Shown in pieces: positions 1 to 5,451 of a DNA stretch of 6,897 nt. The notes under the pieces were generated by a model. That model was not told the origin of the DNA. It ran no database searches and saw only the letters and a list, made by a program, of their open reading frames with translations. The number at the start of each line of letters is the position of its first letter. Position 1 is the first letter of the stretch. Origin of the DNA: Candidatus Zhuqueibacterota bacterium (GTDB lineage Bacteria; Zhuqueibacterota; QNDG01). The stretch covers positions 1 through 6,897 of the forward strand of contig QNDG01000079.1 in the NCBI GenBank assembly GCA_003645915.1, read 5' to 3'. The translations under genes and the position numbers were made by a program.

Positions 1-63
1 AAGTAACGTTAATGTAACTCCTTTAATAATAAAGTGATTACTTACGTAAAAAGCCACTTTCAT
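1..63 (-). CDS. Start of an unidentified gene, cut by the left window edge
   Basis: Only the first 21 codons are visible. They begin with ATG at 63-61, read MKVAFYVSNHFI at the start, and contain no stop codon before the window edge. The start is supported by a purine-rich Shine-Dalgarno sequence (AAGGAAG, about 69-75) five bases upstream and by a promoter-like sequence at 93-120, both placed after the terminator that closes the preceding unit. The opening, a short beta-strand-like hydrophobic stretch after MK, is common to many cytosolic alpha/beta enzymes, including GT-B glycosyltransferases, but 21 residues cannot identify a family. I do not recognise the gene. That a real gene starts here is likely; its function is unknown. 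Confidence 0.6.
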   Translation of the reverse strand, partial: MKVAFYVSNHFIIKGVTLTLL

Positions 64-92
64 TTATACTTCCTTTCTTTAAACCTCCGGTT

Positions 93-120
93 ATTTTACC
101 AAATGTATTGAAAATTGCAA
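93..120 (-). promoter_or_regulatory. Probable sigma-70-type promoter for the left-edge gene
   Basis: Read on the minus strand, a TTGCAA -35 element (115-120) is separated by 16 bases from a TAAAAT -10 element (93-98). These match the consensus hexamers at 4/6 and 5/6. Transcription would start near 86 and give a leader of roughly 23 bases that contains the Shine-Dalgarno sequence of the partial gene. Its place just after a strong terminator supports the reading. In AT-rich DNA such matches also arise by chance. Confidence 0.45.
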
Positions 121-150
121 ATAACATACCACCGGACGAATAAAAATCAT

Positions 151-179
151 AAAAAAACATCCGCTTAACGGATGCTTTT
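151..179 (-). terminator. Intrinsic terminator after the STAS gene
   Basis: On the minus strand CATCCG (174-169), a five-base loop TTAAG (168-164) and CGGATG (163-158) form a perfect 6-bp stem. Seven T residues (157-151) follow directly. The AAAAG before the stem can pair further with the T-tract. The stem begins about 30 bases after the STAS stop codon, where a terminator for the lipoprotein-GT5-STAS unit would be expected. On the plus strand the hairpin is followed only by CTTTTA, so any termination in that direction would be weak. Confidence 0.9.
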
Positions 180-205
180 ATTCCTATCAATCAAATCAAC
201 TGTTT

Positions 206-904
206 CTATCTTGAACGATAGAAACGATACCGCTTTTCCTTTGTATCAAGACTCATCTCTTTTAACAAATTACGGAGTTTAAAATAACCTATTTTTACAC
301 TTCCGTATTTTTCACTGGCAAGCTGCTTTTTAATGTGCCATATATTCTGCACAGGATCATTTAACACAATCTGCTTTATTTTATGCTCCAGCGGAGAATC
401 GCTTGCAAGAAAACTGTCCGATGTTTTCGTAGGAGTCTCATCAAAATCCAGATCCGGATGTCTTTTTTTAAGTCTGCTTAACAGATCTTTCTCAGTTGCA
501 ATTACAGGTTCGCCTGATTCTGAAATATCTATCCCTCTGAGAATATCAAATTCGTCAACAGCTTCTTCAACTGTTTCGTAAGAATTTAAAATCTTATTAA
601 ACTCAAGCATCTCAAATACTTCAGTTACTTCCGGCATCATCTGAGTAACTTTTAAGTCGCCTCCTTTTTGACGGATATTTCTTATTTCTCCGACAAAAAC
701 ACCCCACCCTGCACTGCTTATGTAAGAGACATTGCTTAAGTCTGCAACAATTAAATACCGGTTTTTATCATATAAGGATTGGAAAACGCCTGCAAGCTCC
801 TGGCATGTGGCAGTATCAACAAACCCTGTAATCTCAAGAAGTGCAATATCAAGTCTTGTTCCTACAAAGGAAACTTTAACTTCTATACCTTCGGCAACTG
901 CCAT
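206..904 (-). CDS. STAS-domain protein (anti-anti-sigma-like) with a C-terminal winged-helix-like segment
   Basis: 232 residues, ATG at 904-902 with GGAG five bases upstream and TAG at 208-206. Residues about 8-118 form a STAS domain of the SpoIIAA/RsbV type: a strand ending LIVADLSNVSYISSAGWGV (51-69), then a helix and GGDLKVTQM (81-89), and a final helix TVEEAV. Family members act as anti-sigma-factor antagonists, switched by phosphorylation of a serine in the loop after the DLS strand. Here that loop is YISSAGWG, keeping serines 63 and 64 but with Ser in place of the Asp of the classical DSSG or DSTG loop. Residues about 119-170 look like an acidic linker. Residues 171-232 form a separate basic region with three predicted helices and a KRYRFYRSR end, resembling a winged helix-turn-helix domain. 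The gene follows the GT5 gene by 23 bases and ends at a strong terminator. The STAS call is firm; the nature of the C-terminal domain and any partner are inference. Confidence 0.88.
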   Translation of the reverse strand: MAVAEGIEVKVSFVGTRLDIALLEITGFVDTATCQELAGVFQSLYDKNRYLIVADLSNVSYISSAGWGVFVGEIRNIRQKGGDLKVTQMMPEVTEVFEMLEFNKILNSYETVEEAVDEFDILRGIDISESGEPVIATEKDLLSRLKKRHPDLDFDETPTKTSDSFLASDSPLEHKIKQIVLNDPVQNIWHIKKQLASEKYGSVKIGYFKLRNLLKEMSLDTKEKRYRFYRSR

Positions 905-927
905 TTAATCTCCGTAACTTAGAGCCT

Positions 928-2415
928 CTATTCTTTCTTGCCTATACACTTTTTATATATTTCAACATATTTCTCAACAGCTTTTTTAATGGAATTATCA
1001 CTAAGCATACACTGTTTCTGAATATGCTGCCATACATCTTTATCTTCAAAATATTTTATTGCTTTTGAAATACCTCTTACAATCCCCGCAGGAGTGTACT
1101 TATCAATTTCAAAGCCTGTACCTTTATCGGACTTCTGCCTGATTGGTATAACAGTGTCCACAAGACCGCCTGTAAGTCTGACAACAGGAACAGTTCCGTA
1201 CCGCATACAGTACATCTGAATTAACCCGCACGGTTCATATTTAGACGGTATTAAAACCATATCCGATCCTGCAACAACCGTATGAATCAAATCTTTTGCA
1301 AATGAATTTATAAATTTAAGTCTTCCCTTGTACTTTTTCTCGGCCTTGCTGAAATAGGTTTCATATTCCCTTTTCCCATGCCCCATAACAACAAAGCCTA
1401 TTTTACTTGCCATTAATTTTTCCAGCGATTCCTGAATAAGTTTTATACCTTTTCTGTCTTTCAGTTCCGTTACAAGGCAGATCACAGGCTCATTCTCGGA
1501 TACTTTTAAGCCCAGTTTTTCTCTTAAAATCTTACGGTTTTCCGATTTTCCCGAAAGGTCTTCAGCGGAAAAATTTTCGGCAATTAATTTATCGTTTTCA
1601 GGATCCCATTCCGAATAGTCTATCCCATTAGTCACACTTATAAGACTGTTCTTACGTTTTTTTATCAAATCATAAACCGGTTTAGCAGATTCACAGCCAT
1701 TTAAAACGTCTTTAAGGTATGTATCGCTTAATGTGTTAATGTAATCGGAATATGCAATACCTGCTTTCAAAAAACTGCAATTGCCATTTAAATTTATTGG
1801 GCTTTCGTTAAAACTGAAATCATCTTTTGGCGAAAGAAAATCAGCACACGTTTTATTAAAAATACCCAAGTCTGCAAAGTCATAAACAGTTAAAAGGGTT
1901 GAACATTTATTAAAAAACGGATTTGACTTATACTCTGTTTTAAGAAAAAACGGCACAAGACCTGCCTGCCATCCGTGGCAGTGAATCACATCCGGCTGCC
2001 ATTGCAGCCTTATCAGTGTTTCAAAAACACTTTTTGAAAACAGTATAAATCTTTCTGCATTATCCTGATAGGGTTCGCCGCTTTCAGGATCCTTGTACAT
2101 TCCCGTTCTTGCAAAAAACGGTCTGTAATCAATAAAATAGACCTGTATTTTTGAATTCGGCAGAAAAGACGATTTAACATTTATTGTAACCTTTTCATTT
2201 GCTAAGGGTATTTCAATATTCTGCAGACGTATTACATCCCGTAAAATAAATCTACGCTCATCAATAGCTCTGTACTGGGGTGTTATCAGGCGAATGTCCA
2301 TTCCCATATCTTTAAGCTCTCTCGGAATTGAACCGCCAAGGTCACTTAACTCTCCTGTGTGAGTAAACGGGCTTATTTCCGGTAGCACCATTAAAATGTT
2401 TAATTTTTCACTCAT
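928..2415 (-). CDS. Divergent glycogen/starch synthase-like GT5 glycosyltransferase
   Basis: 495 residues, close to the usual GlgA length of about 480. ATG at 2415-2413 is preceded by AAGGGG five bases upstream. The whole GT5 layout is visible: an N-terminal synthase domain starting NILMVLPEISPFTHTGEL (6-23), HCHGWQAGL (145-153), FLKAGI (215-220), NGIDYSEWDPE (263-273), then the C-terminal GT-B half with TELKDRKG (316-323), VMGHG (343-347), SKYEPCGLIQMY (391-402) and RLTGGL (413-418). Canonical GlgA moves glucose from ADP-glucose onto an alpha-1,4-glucan in the cytosol. Retained by alignment to E. coli GlgA are Asn246 (N263), Lys305 (K322) and Glu377 (E394). Changed are Lys15 (H19), Asp137 (G148), His161 (Y178) and Arg300 (E317). 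Donor, acceptor and even activity are therefore uncertain, and no gene symbol is given. Family membership is certain. The gene lies between a lipoprotein gene and a STAS gene in the same orientation. Confidence 0.88.
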   Translation of the reverse strand: MSEKLNILMVLPEISPFTHTGELSDLGGSIPRELKDMGMDIRLITPQYRAIDERRFILRDVIRLQNIEIPLANEKVTINVKSSFLPNSKIQVYFIDYRPFFARTGMYKDPESGEPYQDNAERFILFSKSVFETLIRLQWQPDVIHCHGWQAGLVPFFLKTEYKSNPFFNKCSTLLTVYDFADLGIFNKTCADFLSPKDDFSFNESPINLNGNCSFLKAGIAYSDYINTLSDTYLKDVLNGCESAKPVYDLIKKRKNSLISVTNGIDYSEWDPENDKLIAENFSAEDLSGKSENRKILREKLGLKVSENEPVICLVTELKDRKGIKLIQESLEKLMASKIGFVVMGHGKREYETYFSKAEKKYKGRLKFINSFAKDLIHTVVAGSDMVLIPSKYEPCGLIQMYCMRYGTVPVVRLTGGLVDTVIPIRQKSDKGTGFEIDKYTPAGIVRGISKAIKYFEDKDVWQHIQKQCMLSDNSIKKAVEKYVEIYKKCIGKKE

Positions 2416-2503
2416 TATTACCCCTTTTCAAGGTTGAGACATAATAATTCCCACACACTAACAAAGGTTAATCAGGCAGGGAAATCCTAAGCATTACCGG
2501 AGT

Positions 2504-3313
2504 CTATTGTATCTGAGAAATAAACCTCTTTGCAACACTCACATATTCACTGGTCGGGAATTGATCTATCAGCTTCTGAAACTCTTCTTTTGCCTTCTGC
2601 TTATTATTAAGCCTTAATTGACACAACCCTAATTTTAGCTGTGCATCGTCATCTTTGTTAGACTTTGAAAATGAAAAGACCTTCTCAAAAGCAATAATCG
2701 CTTCTTCATACCTTCCAAGACCGTAATAACATTCTCCGATCCAGTATTGGCAGTTATCAGAGAGGGAATTATTACTGTCTGTTGCAAGCAGATTCTCAAA
2801 TTTTTCTATGGCAGAAACAAACTGTCTGTTTCTGTAAGTCTGCAAAGCTTCCTGATATCTGTCAGCAAAAGATCTGGATTTAAAGGTTACCGGAGGTTTA
2901 TTATTTGATACAGGATAAGTGCTTGTCGTTTGTATTGCCTTTGTCTGATTGTCAATTTTATTTTTCAGTTCGTTTTTCTGGGTTTCCGTTGCATTTTTTT
3001 CATTTTCAAGAGCCTGCAGTTTTTTCTGCAGATCTTCCTGTGAGGATGTATTTATATTGCTTTCTTCAGCCGCAGGCTTTGCTTCTTCCCCGACACCAAG
3101 AAGTTTAAGCACATCATCTTCACCGAGATTTTCCTGGCTTTTCTTCTTTGTATCTTCCTCTACTAACCCTAATAGTTCATCAATATTAGCACTGCTGCCT
3201 GTAACGGCCTCTTCATGTCCTTTCGGTTTTGTTGATGCACAACCGTTGAAGAACAAGACCGGGACAAAAACAGCAACCAGCAGAGAAAAAATAATTAATC
3301 TGTGCTTATTCAT
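2504..3313 (-). CDS. Lipoprotein with coiled coil and TPR tail (CpoB/YbgF-like)
   Basis: 269 residues from ATG at 3313-3311 to TAG at 2506-2504. An in-frame GTG lies three codons earlier (3322-3320), but it abuts the Shine-Dalgarno sequence GAGGGG, which sits eight bases before the ATG, so the ATG is preferred. Residues 1-24 are a lipoprotein signal peptide (MNKHR, a hydrophobic core, then FFNG) ending at Cys25; Ala and Ser follow and there is no +2 Asp, so outer-membrane sorting is plausible. Residues 28-90 are acidic and low in complexity. Residues about 90-125 (EDLQKKLQALENEKNA and on) form a short coiled coil. Residues about 147-256 carry three TPR-like repeats, including YWIGECYYGLGRYEEAIIAF. 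This order, coiled coil then C-terminal TPRs, matches CpoB/YbgF, the periplasmic partner of Tol-Pal and PBP1B, although CpoB itself is not a lipoprotein. No tol or pal genes are visible, so the role is open. Cys25 would be modified by the Lgt encoded just upstream. Confidence 0.85.
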   Translation of the reverse strand: MNKHRLIIFSLLVAVFVPVLFFNGCASTKPKGHEEAVTGSSANIDELLGLVEEDTKKKSQENLGEDDVLKLLGVGEEAKPAAEESNINTSSQEDLQKKLQALENEKNATETQKNELKNKIDNQTKAIQTTSTYPVSNNKPPVTFKSRSFADRYQEALQTYRNRQFVSAIEKFENLLATDSNNSLSDNCQYWIGECYYGLGRYEEAIIAFEKVFSFSKSNKDDDAQLKLGLCQLRLNNKQKAKEEFQKLIDQFPTSEYVSVAKRFISQIQ

Positions 3314-3343
3314 AACATACACCCCTCAAATAATTATTCCCGA

Positions 3344-3372
3344 ATAATAAATTTACTGAAAATTATTGTAAA
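3344..3372 (-). promoter_or_regulatory. Probable sigma-70-type promoter of the lipoprotein-GT5-STAS unit
   Basis: On the minus strand TTTACA (3372-3367) is followed after exactly 17 bases by TATTAT (3349-3344), each matching the consensus at 5/6. Transcription would start near 3337, giving a leader of about 24 bases that holds GAGGGG before the lipoprotein ATG. It lies in the 93-base gap after lgt, the widest gap between complete genes here, and suggests the downstream genes can be expressed independently of mrdA-rodA-lgt. Confidence 0.6.
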
Positions 3373-3406
3373 AATCAAGAATTTTAATAACTTAGATTTC
3401 AACAAC

Positions 3407-4213
3407 TTATATAGTCTCTTTACGTAAATTCTTAAAAATAAAAAATATCACAGCTCCGGACAATACCATTAAAAAAGATATCCCCTGGTTAACTGTAAAT
3501 CTAAAACCTAACAAAAGGAATTTTACACTGTCTTCATAATATCTGACATAATCAACAAGGAATCTTGATGCTCCGTAAAGAACCAGAAAAATACTGACAA
3601 TAAAACCGTCAAATCTCTTTTTTCTGTCAAGGATCACCAAAATAACTGTAATTAAAATCCCGTACAAAGACGAATAAAGCTGAGTAGGGTGGAGATGCAG
3701 ACCCTGAAGAGTATATCCGGCAGGACTGGTCAAAGGGAACACTACACTCCACGGCAAATCCGAAGGTTTTCCAAAGCAGCACCCGTTTAAAAAACATCCT
3801 ATGCGGGTGATAAAAATACCTATACCAAAAGCAGGTGACAGGGAATCCAGCAGCCTTAATAAATTTATATTTTTTACAACACAAAAAACAACTATTGCAA
3901 CAGCGGAAAGTACAACTCCTCCAAGCATTGTAAGACCTGAAATGCCGATTTCTCCGTTGCTCTGAAAAGGATTAAAAGTGTCTGTCCATCTTCCTCTGAA
4001 CTGTTCAAGATGTGTAACTACATAAAGTAGCCTTGAACCAATAATTGCACATAAGACAATTATAAACGACAGATCCATCACATCGCTTTGCTTAATCCCA
4101 CGCTCTTCTCCTCTTTTTGAAGCCCATAAAATCCCCACAAAAAAAGATATTGCAAGCATTAGTCCGTATGAATGAATTTCCAGTGGTCCTATCCTGAAAA
4201 GTATAGGATGCAT
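3407..4213 (-). CDS. lgt: Prolipoprotein diacylglyceryl transferase
   Basis: 268 residues, ATG at 4213-4211 with AAGGAG five bases upstream, TAA at 3409-3407. Lgt is an inner-membrane enzyme that transfers diacylglyceryl from phosphatidylglycerol to the lipobox cysteine, the first step of lipoprotein maturation. The protein has about seven hydrophobic segments. Family motifs are HSYGLM (14-19), GLTMLGG (93-99), the Lgt signature region TRIGCFLNGCCFG (136-148), HPTQLY (175-180) and SRFLVDYVR (216-224). R137 and R217 match the essential E. coli Arg143 and Arg239. The signature is the GCFLNGCC variant, with Cys where E. coli has Asn146 and Glu151. The residue aligned with E. coli His103 is Leu97. 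The gene starts 17 bases after rodA, and the next gene downstream encodes a lipoprotein, a natural substrate. Assignment is secure. Confidence 0.96.
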   Translation of the reverse strand: MHPILFRIGPLEIHSYGLMLAISFFVGILWASKRGEERGIKQSDVMDLSFIIVLCAIIGSRLLYVVTHLEQFRGRWTDTFNPFQSNGEIGISGLTMLGGVVLSAVAIVVFCVVKNINLLRLLDSLSPAFGIGIFITRIGCFLNGCCFGKPSDLPWSVVFPLTSPAGYTLQGLHLHPTQLYSSLYGILITVILVILDRKKRFDGFIVSIFLVLYGASRFLVDYVRYYEDSVKFLLLGFRFTVNQGISFLMVLSGAVIFFIFKNLRKETI

Positions 4214-4230
4214 ATTTACTCCTTAATAAA

Positions 4231-5451
4231 TTAATAAGTAAACCTTTTCATTGATATATTGGATGCCAGCCCCATAAGGATAAACATTACAATTAATGAA
4301 GAACCCCCATAGCTTAAGAAAGGCAAAACCATACCTGTAACAGGTACAATTCCAGAAGCCATTCCTGTATTTACAACTACATGGGAAAAAATAAGCCCTG
4401 AAATCCCCGCAACAATCATACTGTTAAACCTGTCCTCTGATGATCTGGCAATTCTCAGTAACGATATAATTAAAATAAAATAGAGCAAAAAAACAACTGT
4501 AATCCCTAAAAAACCGAATTCCTCGCCAAGTACTGACACAATAAAATCAGTGTGCTGTTCCGGAAGAAATCTCAATTGAGACTGAGATCCGTGAAGAAAC
4601 CCCTTACCAAAAATCCCGCCTGATCCTATTGCAACCTTTGACTGTATAACCTGATATGCCGAGCCGTGAGGATCCTGCTTTAACCCAAAGAAAATCAGTA
4701 TTCTCTCTTTTTGATATTCAGCCAGTTTTGACCAGAAAAACCCCGAATAAAACCCACCTGCCGCACAAAAAACCGAATAAAACAGCGCCTTCCACCACTT
4801 TTTCATCCAGAATACTGCCCATATCCCTATACCGGTAAGCACTGCGGCAAATAAGGGTAAATAAAATCCAGACACAAGTGCAAGACCCGGTAAAAAAACC
4901 GCAAGCACTTTATTAACGGAAATGCCTGACCAGATGCTCATAACAATCCATAAAATTACAAAGATTATGGCTGTGCCCATATCCGGCTCTCTGACAATAA
5001 GCAGAATAAATGGCAGTATAATGACAAAACTCAATAAAAATCTTTTCCATTCTGACATTCTCCGGTTTTCCGAAAGAAATTTCGCCAGTACAATTATAGC
5101 TGAAAATTTTGCAAATTCGGACGGCTGAAAATTAAACCATCCGATATTTATCCATCTGTTAACCTCTCCGCTGCCAGCGATAAGGGGGACGATAAGAAGT
5201 AAAACCGTAAAAACATAAACAGCATACGCAGCAGTGTTTAAATTAGCAATTTTAATTTTTGCTGCAGAAAAACCTGCTGCACAGGCGATAACAAGCCAAA
5301 CTATCTGTCTGTCAAAAGAGCTGCTGAAAAATCCCGATTCCAACGGATATGAAGCACTGTAAATTAATAACAGACCTTCAAGTGCAAGGAACAGTGTTAT
5401 AAAAACTATTGTTTTGTCAAACCTTTTTCCGGACAAAAAATCATTAATCAC
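4231..5451 (-). CDS. rodA: Rod-shape SEDS peptidoglycan glycosyltransferase RodA
   Basis: 406 residues, beginning at GTG (5451-5449). This start shares four bases (GTGA) with the stop codon of mrdA, and AGGGAG lies eight bases upstream; no later Met near the N-terminus fits better. RodA is an integral inner-membrane enzyme that polymerises lipid II into glycan strands together with its partner transpeptidase PBP2 in the elongasome. SEDS landmarks are FQPSEFAKF (108-116), REPDMGTA (154-161), QVIQSKVAIGSGGIFGKG (267-284), the catalytic loop LPEQHTDF (296-303) with Asp302 matching E. coli Asp262, and the closing VLPFLSYGGSS (375-385). It is about 35 residues longer than E. coli RodA (370); the extra length lies mainly between residues 185 and 245 as additional hydrophobic sequence. 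The coupling to mrdA and the lgt start 17 bases later show one operon. Confidence 0.97.
   Translation of the reverse strand: MINDFLSGKRFDKTIVFITLFLALEGLLLIYSASYPLESGFFSSSFDRQIVWLVIACAAGFSAAKIKIANLNTAAYAVYVFTVLLLIVPLIAGSGEVNRWINIGWFNFQPSEFAKFSAIIVLAKFLSENRRMSEWKRFLLSFVIILPFILLIVREPDMGTAIIFVILWIVMSIWSGISVNKVLAVFLPGLALVSGFYLPLFAAVLTGIGIWAVFWMKKWWKALFYSVFCAAGGFYSGFFWSKLAEYQKERILIFFGLKQDPHGSAYQVIQSKVAIGSGGIFGKGFLHGSQSQLRFLPEQHTDFIVSVLGEEFGFLGITVVFLLYFILIISLLRIARSSEDRFNSMIVAGISGLIFSHVVVNTGMASGIVPVTGMVLPFLSYGGSSLIVMFILMGLASNISMKRFTY

Noticed and set aside
46..135. 29-codon leader frame (starting MLFAIF) overlapping the left-edge gene start
   Set aside because: It has no properly spaced Shine-Dalgarno sequence, and its start would lie upstream of the predicted transcription start near 86.
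333..581. 82-codon open frame on the plus strand
   Set aside because: It lies entirely antisense to the STAS gene, has a Cys- and Ser-rich composition typical of a reverse-complement frame, and resembles no family.
2420..2431. CCTT-GAA-AAGG hairpin overlapping the Shine-Dalgarno region of the GT5 gene
   Set aside because: A four-base-pair stem with a three-base loop is too weak to propose as a translational switch.
2441..2471. Possible promoter TTAACC-N19-TATTAT before the GT5 gene
   Set aside because: The -10 match is good, but the -35 is only 4/6 and the 19-base spacing is long. In AT-rich DNA this is within chance expectation.
3314..3322. GTG start three codons upstream of the lipoprotein ATG
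   Set aside because: The GTG directly abuts the GAGGGG Shine-Dalgarno sequence, leaving no room for normal initiation, whereas the ATG at 3313 is eight bases away.
2905..3347. Two overlapping plus-strand open frames of 67 and 132 codons
   Set aside because: Both are antisense to the lipoprotein gene. The Phe/Ser-rich product is the mirror of its Lys/Glu-rich coiled-coil and linker codons.
3367..3385. AT-rich inverted repeat after lgt as a terminator
   Set aside because: The AAAAT/ATTTT pairing contains no GC core, so it would not be a stable intrinsic terminator.
3627..3884. 85-codon minus-strand frame inside lgt
   Set aside because: It is out of frame within the secure lgt coding sequence and has no family resemblance.
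4656..5128. Plus-strand frames of 60 and 68 codons opposite rodA
   Set aside because: They are antisense shadows of a confidently assigned membrane-protein gene.
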